NCBI GenBank assembly: GCA_020161355.1
Contig: JAIUOF010000003.1
Location: forward strand, 434,001 to 498,000
From: Bacteroidota bacterium
GTDB taxonomy: Bacteria; Bacteroidota; Bacteroidia; Cytophagales; Spirosomataceae
Direction of reading: 5' to 3'
Length of the DNA: 64,000 bases
In this document: positions 18,112 to 26,819 of the stretch, one piece after another
Layout: each line of letters starts with the position of its first letter
Position numbering within the stretch: position 1 is the first letter of the stretch
Made by a program: the position numbers and the translations under genes
The notes under the pieces: generated by a model
What the model was told of the DNA's origin: nothing
The model's input: only the letters and a program-made list of their open reading frames with translations
Databases searched by the model: none

Positions 18112-19401
18112 TTATTTCTTGAAATAATTCATCAAATCCTGACCAATATCTTTTCTGAAGTACTTCTTTTTAAATTTTACTTTTCTTGCCATTTTTTGTG
18201 ATTTCCTGATGGCAGCGGCCATCGTACGAGCCATCCCGGTGAGTGCTATCACTCGTCCGCCATTGGTGACCACCCCTGCTTGGGTTAGCTGTGTTCCTGC
18301 ATGAAAAACCACGGAATCTTTTTCTGCTTCGGGGATTTCCATCAGATCACCTTTTTTGTATTCTTCAGGGTAACCACCGGCAACCACCATTGTAGTTACG
18401 GCAGTTTTAGGATTGATATTGAGCTTGATTTTGTCTAATTTTCCATCTGCGGCAGCAGTCAATAGCCTGACCATATCGGTTTTGATTCTTGGCAAAACTA
18501 CCTCAGTTTCAGGATCTCCCATACGGGCGTTGTACTCGATTACCATCGGGTTTCCGTTGTCATTCATGAGGCCGATAAAGATGAAGCCTACGTAATGAAT
18601 TCCTTCTGCCTGAAGACCGGCCAATGTTGGTTTCACGACCAAATCCTCCACTTTTTTTATAAAATCAGCATCGGCAAACGGCACTGGCGAAACGGCTCCC
18701 ATGCCTCCGGTATTGAGGCCGGTGTCTCCCTCACCTATTCTTTTATAATCTTTGGCTTCGGGCAGAATCACATAGTTTTTCCCGTCAGAAAGTACAAAAA
18801 CCGACAATTCGATTCCTTTCAAAAACTGCTCGATGAGTACTTTGTCGCCCGCTGAGCCAAATTTCCCCGCGGTCAGCATTTCGGTAAGACTGGCTTTGGC
18901 CTCCTCTCTGCTTTCGGTGATAATCACACCTTTTCCTGCTGCGAGGCCGTCGGCTTTTAAAACATAAGGGCCTGGTTGTTGGTCAAGATAAGCGAGTCCT
19001 TTGGCCAGCGTTTCTTTGGTAAATGTTTCAGAAAAAGCCGTTGGCACCCCATATTTTTGCATAAAGGCTTTTGAAAAGTCTTTTGAGCCTTCCAATTGTG
19101 CTCCTCTGCTTTCAGGTCCAATAATTTTAACTTTTTTGAGTTGTTTATCGGCTTTGAAAAAATCTACGATTCCTTTAACGAGCGGATCTTCGGGGCCAAC
19201 TACTACCAGTTTAATATTTTCAGCCAAAACCAATTCTTTGATTTTCTGAAAATCATCAACTTTGATATCCACATTCGTGGCAATTGCGGCAGTTCCGGCA
19301 TTTCCGGGAGTCACAAAGAGTTTTTCGCAATTTTTAGATTGAGCTATTTTCCAGGCAAAAGCATGTTCTCTGCCTCCAGAACCTATGATAAGTATATTCA
19401 T
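18112..19401 (-). CDS. purD: Phosphoribosylamine-glycine ligase
   Basis: A 429-residue ATP-grasp enzyme of normal PurD length. It starts with MNILIIGSGGREHAFAWKI, the N-domain signature. Later come GPEDPLVKGIVDFF, the ATP-grasp lid KADGLAAGKGVIIT (about residues 148-161), GLNTGGMGAVSP and VIEYNARMGDPETEVVLPR. It joins glycine to phosphoribosylamine in purine synthesis. No other pur gene is adjacent. A putative promoter lies 50 bases upstream. Confidence 0.95.
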   Translation of the reverse strand: MNILIIGSGGREHAFAWKIAQSKNCEKLFVTPGNAGTAAIATNVDIKVDDFQKIKELVLAENIKLVVVGPEDPLVKGIVDFFKADKQLKKVKIIGPESRGAQLEGSKDFSKAFMQKYGVPTAFSETFTKETLAKGLAYLDQQPGPYVLKADGLAAGKGVIITESREEAKASLTEMLTAGKFGSAGDKVLIEQFLKGIELSVFVLSDGKNYVILPEAKDYKRIGEGDTGLNTGGMGAVSPVPFADADFIKKVEDLVVKPTLAGLQAEGIHYVGFIFIGLMNDNGNPMVIEYNARMGDPETEVVLPRIKTDMVRLLTAAADGKLDKIKLNINPKTAVTTMVVAGGYPEEYKKGDLMEIPEAEKDSVVFHAGTQLTQAGVVTNGGRVIALTGMARTMAAAIRKSQKMARKVKFKKKYFRKDIGQDLMNYFKK

Positions 19402-19452
19402 TATCTTTCTCTTTTAACCTTGAGCAAATGGCAAAAGGCTATGATTTTTATG

Positions 19453-19460
19453 CAAAAATA
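19453..19460 (-). promoter_or_regulatory. Putative -7 element upstream of purD
   Basis: On the minus strand TATTTTTG matches TAnnTTTG, about 50 bases before the PurD ATG. It is in the divergent gap between purD and a deacetylase gene. A convincing -33 element is not seen. Confidence 0.4.
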
Positions 19461-19558
19461 GGCATTGGTAGGGTGAATAAAAAAAATGAGTCACTCAGAT
19501 CAGAATTTTAATTGGATTCTTTCGTTTATTTTGACAAAAAATTAGACAAATAATCTTA

Positions 19559-20494
19559 ATGCCTAAAACAATAATTTTAACGCTATCTTTTCTACTATTT
19601 TCTTTATTTTCATTTTCTCAAAAAAAACAGATTTGCATCACCATTGACGACTTGCCTGTTGTTAGCTATGGAATTACGGATATACAATACCAGACAAATT
19701 TAACGGCGGACCTTTTAGCCCATTTAAAGCAAAAGAAGATTCCGGCGATTGGTTTTGTAAATGAAATGAAGCTTTTCCCCAATGATAATTTTACTAAAGA
19801 CCAGGTAGAACTATTGAAAATGTGGCTAAATGCAGGCCAGGAGCTGGGAAATCATACATTTGCACATAAAGATTATAACAATACTCCATTTAAAGAATAT
19901 GCAGAGGGAATTGTAAAAGGTGAGAAAATAACCAAAAAATTACTGGAAGAATCAGGCAAAAAAATGGAATATTTCAGGCATCCGTTTTTGCATTTGGGCC
20001 TTACCAAAGAAAAAGCTGATTCTTTGAGTACTTTTCTTTTTGAACATGGATATACTGTAGCTCCTGTAAGTATTGATAATGACGATTACCTTTTCGCATT
20101 GGCCTATCACAGACTTTTAGCTAAAAATGACAAAAAAACCGCTGATAAATTGGGAGAAGATTATCTGAAATACATGGAAGAAAAGTTGCTGTTTTATGAA
20201 AGACAATCAGAGAAACTATTTGGAAAGAATATTTCCCAAATTTTACTGCTCCATGCCAATAAACTCAATGCCGATTTTCTCGGAAAACTATCTGATGTAT
20301 ATCTGAAACATGGATATGAATTTGTTTCGATGGAAAAAGCTTTGAAAGACCCGGCTTATCAGACTCCCATAACAAAATATGGCCGGTATGGCATTTCGTG
20401 GATCGACCGTTGGGCACTTTCTGCGGGAAAAACAGGTGATTTTTTCAAAGGTGACCCCGAATCGCCGGAATATGTAAAGCAATTAGCTAAATAA
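19559..20494 (+). CDS. Secreted polysaccharide deacetylase family protein
   Basis: A 311-residue protein with a signal peptide (residues 1-20, ending FSFS). The NodB-type catalytic parts are visible: ICITIDDLPVVS (Asp30, Asp31 for metal and catalysis) and ELGNHTFAHKDYN with the two metal-binding histidines. A later YFRHPFLHLG supplies the motif-3 residues. It would remove N- or O-acetyl groups from an extracellular polysaccharide or peptidoglycan. It is monocistronic, divergent from purD and followed by a long hairpin. Another deacetylase lies at the right window edge. Confidence 0.85.
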   Translation: MPKTIILTLSFLLFSLFSFSQKKQICITIDDLPVVSYGITDIQYQTNLTADLLAHLKQKKIPAIGFVNEMKLFPNDNFTKDQVELLKMWLNAGQELGNHTFAHKDYNNTPFKEYAEGIVKGEKITKKLLEESGKKMEYFRHPFLHLGLTKEKADSLSTFLFEHGYTVAPVSIDNDDYLFALAYHRLLAKNDKKTADKLGEDYLKYMEEKLLFYERQSEKLFGKNISQILLLHANKLNADFLGKLSDVYLKHGYEFVSMEKALKDPAYQTPITKYGRYGISWIDRWALSAGKTGDFFKGDPESPEYVKQLAK

Positions 20495-20495
20495 A

Positions 20496-20538
20496 AAATG
20501 TAAGATATTTTCCTAATTTTAAAAAATACCTTACATTT
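20496..20538. terminator. Long AT-rich hairpin, likely bidirectional terminator
   Basis: A 16-17-bp near-perfect inverted repeat (left arm from 20496, right arm ending 20538) surrounds a short loop between two convergent genes. A-rich and T-rich ends suit termination in either direction, although the 3' T-run is short. Confidence 0.55.
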
Positions 20539-20553
20539 CAAATAATCGAAAAA

Positions 20554-21024
20554 TTATTGTCTTTCCCAGAAAAAAGGAGGCTGAATACCCAAGGCTCGTA
20601 AATACACATACCCTTGTCCACGGTGATGTATTTCATTTTCGATAAAATAAGTGATGCTTTCCATTGCAGAAGAGGTGTACTGTCCAAATAATGTATGAAC
20701 TTCTCTAAATCTTTCATGGGTAAATTGAGGCCACAATTCATTAATTTTTTCAGTAGATTCATCCCAGAGTTTCAGGTAATCTTCTTTAGTTTTAAGGTCT
20801 TCAAAAGTATCATTAAATTCCTTAATTTCCCCACCTAAAATCTCTGTGATACCAGGCACGGCAATTGCCAGAAACTCTTTGGTAAGACCCGAAAAAGGCC
20901 TCATTCCGCCGATTGAAAATTCAAAAAAGTCTTTTTCCGGAAAAAGCTCAATGACTTTACGGGTTAGACGACGATTTCCTTGCCAGATGGCCAAAAGTTC
21001 GGAAGGGGTGATGATTTCTTGCAT
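20554..21024 (-). CDS. DinB-family protein
   Basis: About 156 residues counting from the ATG at 21024; a longer reading frame begins with TTG at 21048. The four-helix DinB/YfiT fold is suggested by an N-terminal ELLAIWQGNRRLTRKV helix and a C-terminal helix with NEIHHRGQGYVYLRALGI, then PPFFWER. The histidines (IHHRGQ) are the family's metal ligands. DinB-like proteins include bacillithiol-dependent transferases and damage-inducible proteins of unknown reaction. It converges with the deacetylase gene and shares its hairpin terminator. Specific role unknown. Confidence 0.82.
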   Translation of the reverse strand: MQEIITPSELLAIWQGNRRLTRKVIELFPEKDFFEFSIGGMRPFSGLTKEFLAIAVPGITEILGGEIKEFNDTFEDLKTKEDYLKLWDESTEKINELWPQFTHERFREVHTLFGQYTSSAMESITYFIENEIHHRGQGYVYLRALGIQPPFFWERQ

Positions 21025-21352
21025 AGCTTTTAAATGATTTGTGCCCAAAAACGTCAGGCGGTTAATAATTTAGAACATTGCAAAACTAAAACCACCCAAT
21101 GACAGCCTTATGTCAGCAGGCTTGCAGGAAATAAAGATTTTTTAATGGGAGCAGAGAATATAAAATCTTGACTTAACAGAATTCTTTAATGATTGTTTTT
21201 TGGTGGAAAATAAATTTCAGATCAGGATTTCATCTCCAAATCTCAACTTTGCAAAGATTAAATATTCAATTTTTTATGCAATTGATTGGTATTTTAAAGA
21301 AATATTTAAAAATTCGCAGATTATAAAAAATTTAAAAAATTAACTCCTAATA
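21025..21352. other. Divergent intergenic region, no gene seen
   Basis: This 328-base AT-rich gap separates the DinB gene and the esterase gene. No conserved reading frame, RNA or clear repeat is visible. CAACTTTG at 21243-21250 is one mismatch from the TAnnTTTG promoter element for the plus-strand gene; I would not rely on it. Confidence 0.5.
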
Positions 21353-23032
21353 ATGAAAATAATGAAGTTGGGGCTTTTGATGGCCTTATTGACTTTTTCT
21401 TTTAAAAATACCTACAGTCAAAAACTAAAAACAGGTCCGCAGGTTCTATCTTTTCATTCTGATGTGGATGATACCGAGCAACCGTATGCAATTTATATCC
21501 CCAAATCTTTCTCTGAAAAAAAAACCTACCCATTGGTGGTAATGCTGCATGGTGCAGGCTCCAACCACAGACTCGCATTGAAAAGAGTTTTTGGAAAAAG
21601 TAACCAGCCTGGTGAAAATGATGTGGAAGCCAGCTTGTATTTCCCAAAATGGAAAGATGTAGAATATATTGTGGTGTCACCGTTGGCCAGAGGCACCATG
21701 GGATACCAGGGCGTAGCTGAAAAAGATGTGTGGGACATGATAGCCGATGTAAAAAAACGGTTTAGTATTGATGAGGACCGCACCTACCTCACGGGGCTTT
21801 CGATGGGGGGCGGCGGCACAATGTGGCTGGGCTTGACCCGACCTGATTTTTGGGCTGCGATAGCCCCGGTTTGCCCTGCACCTCCTGCAGCAACAGAAAT
21901 TTACCTTGAAAATGCTACCAATCTCAATGTTCATTTTTTCCAGGGAACTGATGACCCTGCCGTAAAAGTGGAAGGAACCAGAAAATGGGTTGAAGATTTT
22001 AAAAAAGTAGGTGCCAAAGTACAATATGCCGAATACCCCGGCGTAAAACATGACAGCTGGGTGAACGCCTACAAAGATGAGTTTATTTTTTCGTGGTTCA
22101 ATAAGTTTGTTCGGGATAAATACCCCTCCAAAGTAAAGCTTTCAACTGCACAACTTAAGTACAACAAAGCTTATTGGGTGGAAATCGTCGATAAAGAAGT
22201 TGGGAAAACCGCTAAAGTAAATGCACATTTTAAAAACAAAAACCAGCTGGATATCACTACAGAAAATGTAAACGTACTTTCGATAGATATTCTGGACCAT
22301 CCAAATTTCAATAAGAAATCAGCTATGCAGCTAAATATTGACGGACAAAATATTTCGGTGTTTGGCTTGGCAAACGGCCAGGTTTTGCTAAAAAATAATG
22401 ATCGGTGGGCAGTTGGAAAAAGACCAGAAATGGGTTCAATCAAAAATCAGACAACAGAAGGGCCTATGAGTGAAATCATCGCCGATAGACAGATTTATGT
22501 TTATGGTACCGAAGGTAACCCCACCAAAGAAGAACTGGAAAAAAGAAGAAAAATAGCAGAGCAAGCGGCTGACTGGAGTTTTTACAGAGGCGATTTCCTT
22601 GGCAGAGTAATGGTGTTTCCACGAGTTTTGTCTGACAAAGAGGTGAGACCGTCTGATATTGAAAGGTCAAATCTGATACTTTTTGGAGATGCCTCCACCA
22701 ACAGCGTCATCGCCAAATATGCCGATAAACTACCTATGAGCCTCAAAAAAGGCAATGAAGCCAGTCTCACTTATATTTATCCAAACGGTAAAAGATACAT
22801 TTTAATCAACTCAGGGCTTCCATTCTGGGAAATCCCGGATAATGCCACAGGTCTGGCGGCATTGCTGCGATCAAGCTCAAAAATGGGAGTTTTACAAGGT
22901 TTGGGAGACTGGGTGCTGTATGATAGTGCGATCAACAATGTGATCGGCACCGGGCTTTTTGACAAAAACTGGCAGCTGACTGATAAAGATAAAGAACTTT
23001 TGAAAAATACCGGAAAAGTGGATTTAAAATAA
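21353..23032 (+). CDS. Secreted alpha/beta-hydrolase esterase with C-terminal extension
   Basis: A 559-residue protein with a signal peptide (residues 1-22). An alpha/beta-hydrolase domain occupies about 45-250: oxyanion region VVMLHGAGS, nucleophile motif GLSMGG (Ser150), acid FFQGTDDPAV (Asp200/201) and catalytic His in PGVKHDSW (His233). These are typical of secreted PHB-depolymerase-like or feruloyl-esterase-like enzymes. The region from about 260 to 559 looks like one or two extra beta/alpha domains and contains a YVYGTEGNPTKEE segment. The gene stands alone and ends in a strong terminator. Substrate probably an ester of plant or algal polysaccharide (inference). Confidence 0.78.
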   Translation: MKIMKLGLLMALLTFSFKNTYSQKLKTGPQVLSFHSDVDDTEQPYAIYIPKSFSEKKTYPLVVMLHGAGSNHRLALKRVFGKSNQPGENDVEASLYFPKWKDVEYIVVSPLARGTMGYQGVAEKDVWDMIADVKKRFSIDEDRTYLTGLSMGGGGTMWLGLTRPDFWAAIAPVCPAPPAATEIYLENATNLNVHFFQGTDDPAVKVEGTRKWVEDFKKVGAKVQYAEYPGVKHDSWVNAYKDEFIFSWFNKFVRDKYPSKVKLSTAQLKYNKAYWVEIVDKEVGKTAKVNAHFKNKNQLDITTENVNVLSIDILDHPNFNKKSAMQLNIDGQNISVFGLANGQVLLKNNDRWAVGKRPEMGSIKNQTTEGPMSEIIADRQIYVYGTEGNPTKEELEKRRKIAEQAADWSFYRGDFLGRVMVFPRVLSDKEVRPSDIERSNLILFGDASTNSVIAKYADKLPMSLKKGNEASLTYIYPNGKRYILINSGLPFWEIPDNATGLAALLRSSSKMGVLQGLGDWVLYDSAINNVIGTGLFDKNWQLTDKDKELLKNTGKVDLK

Positions 23033-23040
23033 GAATTAAA

Positions 23041-23072
23041 ACCTCGGCTCAATGAAAGCCGAGGTTTTTTTT
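23041..23072. terminator. Bidirectional intrinsic terminator
   Basis: ACCTCGGCT (23041-23049) pairs with its complement at 23057-23065 around a 7-nt loop. It is followed by eight T and preceded by A residues, so it can serve both converging genes. The minus-strand gene's stop codon (23071) lies at its edge. Confidence 0.85.
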
Positions 23073-24237
23073 ACAACACCATATGCCCGCAAAACTGTGC
23101 TTTATTGTCGATTATCTGTCCTCCCTTTCTAAAACCAAGGCCACAAGCTTCATCCGAGACAAAAACTCCTGCCTGATAATGATTCCCACGGTCGTCTTTC
23201 AGAAACTCCACATATTGCTGGTACACCATTTTTTGTCGGTCATAATCGCCGGTAGTGAAGTTTTCGACTGAGCCACCTTCCCTCATAATTTTCACATTGG
23301 CTCCTTCTCTACCCAGCACCACTTTTTGGACCTGAGCCTTATTTTTTAAGGGTTCAAACGAGGTTTCGAGCAACAGCGGGTGATTGGGATATAAGTCCCA
23401 GAGAATTTTCAAAATTCCCTTTGACTGAAACAACATGGTATAGGCAGGATTCATGACCACCGTTTTGCCCGAAATGACCAGCTCAGTCAAAATTTTTAAA
23501 AGTTCGGGTTCATCCCACGCCATAAATTCCCAGGGAATGAGTTTAAACCAAAAATCGTATCGGGTAAAAGTAGAATCAGCATTTTGAATGAAAACACCTT
23601 CGATAGGTGAAAACTCTACACCCGTAATGTATTCATGTGCAACCTCAAATCCGGCCTCATTGGCAGCTTCCATCAATACTTGCACATTGGAATAATCCTC
23701 CGGAAATCCCTCCATTGAGGTAAAAAGTATAGCAGGTTCTTTTTCAGAATTGGCCTCTTTTATTTCTTCAAATGAGCTTACCAATGTTTCGTATAAAGTG
23801 TTAAACTGGCTTTCTTCATCCAGTCCATTGGCTTTCAGGGCCGCCCATTGCACTAGGGCAGTTTCGGGAATACAAGTAGCGGTATCCGCATTAAATTCTA
23901 TCAGTTTGATCGGTTTTCCATCTAATCCACCTGCCAGGTCAAACCTGCCGTAAAGGTGCCAGCTTTTGTCATTTTCCCAAGAATAGCGGATCGCCGGCAC
24001 CAAAGCCGCCGGAATCCCCAAATCTTCATACAAATCGTGGTCAATTATATATTGGGCGGCTTCAGTAAACATTTCATACAGCTCATTTGTCGCTTCGAAA
24101 TACCTCTCCGCCTCCTGTTCACTTACTTTGATCAGAGCATTTTCTACATAAGGAAGCGTGTCTTCGCCCAATATCCACTCCCAGCCTTCGGCTTTTAACT
24201 GAGCCAAAGGACTATTATTTAGTTCTTGAAATTTCAT
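23071..24237 (-). CDS. Glutathionylspermidine-synthase-family ATP-grasp protein
   Basis: A 388-residue cytoplasmic protein of the GSP_synth family (E. coli YgiC/YjfC type). Visible features are YGRFDLAGG and LIEFNADTATCIPETALVQW near residues 97-131, an internal FKLIPWEFM, and a C-terminal ATP-grasp end with VSDEACGLGFRKGG. Only the synthetase-like domain is present, with no amidase domain, so true glutathionylspermidine synthesis is doubtful. It may ligate another amine or peptide. The UPF0323-like lipoprotein gene lies upstream on the same strand, a pairing like ygiC-ygiB. Confidence 0.82.
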   Translation of the reverse strand: MKFQELNNSPLAQLKAEGWEWILGEDTLPYVENALIKVSEQEAERYFEATNELYEMFTEAAQYIIDHDLYEDLGIPAALVPAIRYSWENDKSWHLYGRFDLAGGLDGKPIKLIEFNADTATCIPETALVQWAALKANGLDEESQFNTLYETLVSSFEEIKEANSEKEPAILFTSMEGFPEDYSNVQVLMEAANEAGFEVAHEYITGVEFSPIEGVFIQNADSTFTRYDFWFKLIPWEFMAWDEPELLKILTELVISGKTVVMNPAYTMLFQSKGILKILWDLYPNHPLLLETSFEPLKNKAQVQKVVLGREGANVKIMREGGSVENFTTGDYDRQKMVYQQYVEFLKDDRGNHYQAGVFVSDEACGLGFRKGGQIIDNKAQFCGHMVL

Positions 24238-24244
24238 AATTTGA

Positions 24245-24271
24245 CCTAACCCTCTTCCCCTTCTCCAGAGG
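24245..24271. repeat. Degenerate C-rich intergenic repeat
   Basis: The sequence reads CCTAACCCTCTTCCCC, then CTCCAGAGG. A similar word pattern occurs in another gap at 56701-56732 (CCTCACCCCAACCCC, then CTCCAGTTGAGAGG). These look like degenerate members of a common dispersed intergenic family; low certainty. Confidence 0.35.
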
Positions 24272-24327
24272 TAATGTGGCGAATTAGTGACTTTTAAAAT
24301 GTTGATTTTAAGTAAATTGTAAATATT

Positions 24328-24966
24328 TTACCCTCTGAATCCTCCTCTGGAGCTACCACCAAAGAAACCACTCCTACCACCTGAAGGTCTTGAAACCACA
24401 GTACGTGATTTCGAAATAGACTCATGCACAGAATTTGACTTTTGGTACGCCGTCTCATTGGTATAATACTGTCCACGATTAACTCCACCGCCGTAATATC
24501 CCGAAGAACGCTGGTCATCACGACCTAAATCCTGACGATACGCCGAGTAACCCGGACTCATGGTGCGACCCAAAAAGTAGCCCATACCGCCATAAAGCAA
24601 AACATTGGAAAGGCCGTTATGATGCCCAATCCCGGCCTGGTTGGTGGCGATTTCCTTATCTATAAGTTCTTTAGATTTTTCTTTTGAGAGCACTTCCTGA
24701 TGACCATCAAGGTAAGTAATGATGGCCTGTGAGCTGTCAGCAGGCACATCTATTTCATCGGTAATCTTAAATTCACCCGGTGCCACTTCTTTTATATATG
24801 TTTTTACACCCCGGGCATAAGATTCCGTCACTTCGTAATCTCCCTCACTGTCGTTATTATTGCTACAACTTTGCATGGCCGCACCCTGCCCCAGCAAAAG
24901 CAGAGCCAAAGCTCCGTTAATACTAATATCCTTGGCTTTTCGGATAAACGTGTTTGATTTTATCAT
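24328..24966 (-). CDS. UPF0323-like lipoprotein
   Basis: A 212-residue protein with an N-terminal hydrophobic segment (about 16-30) and a lipobox-like cysteine at 34 (MQSC, not ideal). The middle has KEVAPGEFKITDE and QEVLSKEKSKELIDKE; the end is Gly/Ser-rich with RSGFFGGSSRGG. These features match the UPF0323 lipoprotein family known from epsilonproteobacteria. Its partner is the glutathionylspermidine-synthase-like gene, reminiscent of ygiB-ygiC. Location probably periplasmic face of a membrane. Function unknown. Confidence 0.65.
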   Translation of the reverse strand: MIKSNTFIRKAKDISINGALALLLLGQGAAMQSCSNNNDSEGDYEVTESYARGVKTYIKEVAPGEFKITDEIDVPADSSQAIITYLDGHQEVLSKEKSKELIDKEIATNQAGIGHHNGLSNVLLYGGMGYFLGRTMSPGYSAYRQDLGRDDQRSSGYYGGGVNRGQYYTNETAYQKSNSVHESISKSRTVVSRPSGGRSGFFGGSSRGGFRG

Positions 24967-25090
24967 TTTTAAATTCTAAAAAATTGAGCGTCAAAGGTCT
25001 GATATTATTTCTTACAAAAGAAGAGAAATTAGAAGAAGCAAGGCGGGATGTTTATGAATGGTTAAAAAACAATAAGAATTTCTATTTTTT
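24967..25090 (+). other. Decayed-looking open frame, no gene assigned
   Basis: An open plus-strand stretch encodes a charged peptide containing EEKLEEARRDVYEWLKNNK, but it runs into the GC-rich repeat at 25091 and has no start signal of its own. It could be the remnant of a gene cut by the repeat. I do not recognise it. Confidence 0.3.
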
Positions 25091-25186
25091 TGGGCAGCCG
25101 GGCGGGTGCTCGCTACCCGCTTTCCCTCCTATCGTCGGGAAGAGCTCAAACAGGCCGCTCGCCCCCTGCTGCATATTTTCTCCATG
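25091..25186. repeat. GC-rich segment with hairpin, part of composite repeat
   Basis: This stretch is clearly richer in G+C than its surroundings. It contains a stem GCGGGT (25102-25107) paired with ACCCGC (25115-25120). The reverse strand holds a short open frame with FELFPTIGGKAGSEHPP ending near 25083, which looks like a protein fragment repeated elsewhere. It directly adjoins the long inverted repeat at 25187-25355. Confidence 0.45.
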
Positions 25187-25355
25187 AACCCGGTTTATGC
25201 ATTAGGACTTCGTAATGAGAGCTTAAATTGCAATAAATCAGACATTTAAATTCAATTAGCATAGCACCGCTATGGTGATTTAATTTAAATGGGTTCACGA
25301 ACTGATTTGCAGCAATTTAAGATCGTAATAGATTTTCTAATGCATAAAATGGGTT
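25187..25355. repeat. Long imperfect inverted repeat (MITE-like or structured element)
   Basis: The two ends are near-complements: AACCC then TTTATGCATTAG on the left (25187-25204), and CTAATGCATAAAA then GGGTT on the right (25338-25355). Matching continues inward through CTTAAATTGC / GCAATTTAAG to a central ATTTAAATT / AATTTAAAT and a CATAGC-ACC-GCTATG core (25260-25274). The whole 169 bases can fold into one branched hairpin. No protein gene lies inside and no obvious target-site duplication flanks it. Confidence 0.7.
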
Positions 25356-25452
25356 AAACTTCACATCTTCCTCGATTTATTACCGATTCAAAGATTTTCA
25401 TTATTCAGTCTCAACAAGTTTTACGAAATTTGCATAAAAATATAACGCAGGA

Positions 25453-26703
25453 ATGGAAAGTATCGAAGGGCTGTTGAAAAACACGCATGGCAGTGCCAAG
25501 CAACTCAGAAGACTCACACATGATCAAAAATCGATGATCTTGTTGGATCTGAGCAGGCTTTTACTGGAAAACAAGGCAGAATTAATCGCCGAAAACCATA
25601 AAGACCTCGAGCGTATGGACCCCTCCGACCCCAAATATGACCGCCTGCTGCTCAACGAAAAAAGAATAGAAAGTCTGGCGGCTTCACTTCTCGACGTGGC
25701 CAAACTGGAAGACCCTTCTGGTAAAATACTTTCTGAAAATACACTTTACAATGGCATAAAACTCGAAAAAGTAGCCGTTCCAATGGGTGTAGTGGGTGCT
25801 ATTTTTGAATCCCGCCCAAACGTAACTATTGACGTGGCCGCACTGTGTATCGCATCGGGCAATGGTGCCATTCTGAAAGGAGGTAAAGAAGCCGAATTTT
25901 CCAACCTATTTCTGGTGAGCCTCATCAAAAAGGCTCTGGAAAACCATGGCGTTTCGGGAGATGCGGTTAACTTATTACCTACTGACCGTAAATTCCTGAC
26001 CGAACTATTGGAAGCAACCCGATATGTTGACCTCATCATCCCACGGGGTTCTCAGGGTTTAATTGACTTTGTAAGGGCTAATTCCAAAATCCCAACCATA
26101 GAGACCGGGGCAGGGGTGTGTCATACTTATGTAGAAAAATCTGCGAAACAGCCCATGGCTGCCGACATTATCGTCAACGCCCGGGCTTCACGTCCTTCGG
26201 TTTGTAATTCGCTCGATTGTGCCATCGTGGATGTTGCAATCATAGACGAACTCGCACAGCTCCTAAAAGCCGGACTTGAAAAATACAACGTTGAAGTATA
26301 TGCCGACGAAAGGGCCTTTATATCCTTTAAATCAGCAAACTATCCATACTTAAAACAAGCTCAGGACGAAGATTTTGGCAAAGAATGGCTGGATTTTAAA
26401 CTCAGCGTTAAAACCGTTTCGAGTCCTGAAGAAGCTCTGGAGCATATAGAAAAATACAGTTCGAGGCATTCTGAGGCCATCATCACCGAAGACCATGAAC
26501 TGGCCGAAAGATTCCTCAATGAAGTGGATGCCGCAGCAGTTTACCACAATGCCTCCACACGGTTTACCGATGGCGGTGAGTTTGGTTTAGGTGCCGAAAT
26601 CGGTATTTCTACCCAAAAACTACATGCCCGGGGACCATTTGCCCTCGAAAAGCTAGTGACCGAAAAATGGGTCTGTCGTGGCGACGGACAAGTAAGATGG
26701 TGA
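25453..26703 (+). CDS. proA: Glutamate-5-semialdehyde dehydrogenase (gamma-glutamyl phosphate reductase)
   Basis: A 416-residue aldehyde-dehydrogenase-fold enzyme of normal ProA length. Signature parts are PMGVVGAIFESRPNVTIDVAALC, then LIIPRGSQGLIDFV, IPTIETGAGVCHTYV and the catalytic cysteine in ASRPSVCNSLD. The C-terminal FTDGGEFGLGAEIGISTQKLHARGP is conserved. It reduces glutamyl phosphate with NADPH in proline synthesis. proB and proC are not in the window. It is followed by an AT-rich repeated stretch and not by another proline gene. Confidence 0.95.
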   Translation: MESIEGLLKNTHGSAKQLRRLTHDQKSMILLDLSRLLLENKAELIAENHKDLERMDPSDPKYDRLLLNEKRIESLAASLLDVAKLEDPSGKILSENTLYNGIKLEKVAVPMGVVGAIFESRPNVTIDVAALCIASGNGAILKGGKEAEFSNLFLVSLIKKALENHGVSGDAVNLLPTDRKFLTELLEATRYVDLIIPRGSQGLIDFVRANSKIPTIETGAGVCHTYVEKSAKQPMAADIIVNARASRPSVCNSLDCAIVDVAIIDELAQLLKAGLEKYNVEVYADERAFISFKSANYPYLKQAQDEDFGKEWLDFKLSVKTVSSPEEALEHIEKYSSRHSEAIITEDHELAERFLNEVDAAAVYHNASTRFTDGGEFGLGAEIGISTQKLHARGPFALEKLVTEKWVCRGDGQVRW

Positions 26704-26790
26704 TGGGATTGACAATTGATTCGATTTACGATTAATTCGATTGACGATTTACGATTGGGTTGATTTTTGATCGATTTGATTAAAAATGAT
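26704..26790. repeat. Low-complexity GATT-rich tandem-like repeat
   Basis: Degenerate repeats of words such as GATTTACGATT and ATTCGATTGACG occupy the gap after proA. They probably arose by slippage. No gene or hairpin of note. Confidence 0.6.
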
Positions 26791-26819
26791 TAAATGGGAA
26801 ATTGATTCTATAAAATAGC

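Noticed and set aside
24954..25187. Open plus-strand frame of 77 codons
   Set aside because: It overlaps the start of the UPF0323-like gene and runs through the GC-rich repeat. It has no promoter or ribosome-binding support and no recognised domain. Treated as a possible remnant only.
26704..26790. GATT-rich tract as regulatory array
   Set aside because: The words are irregular and AT-rich with no consistent spacing. Slippage is the simpler explanation.
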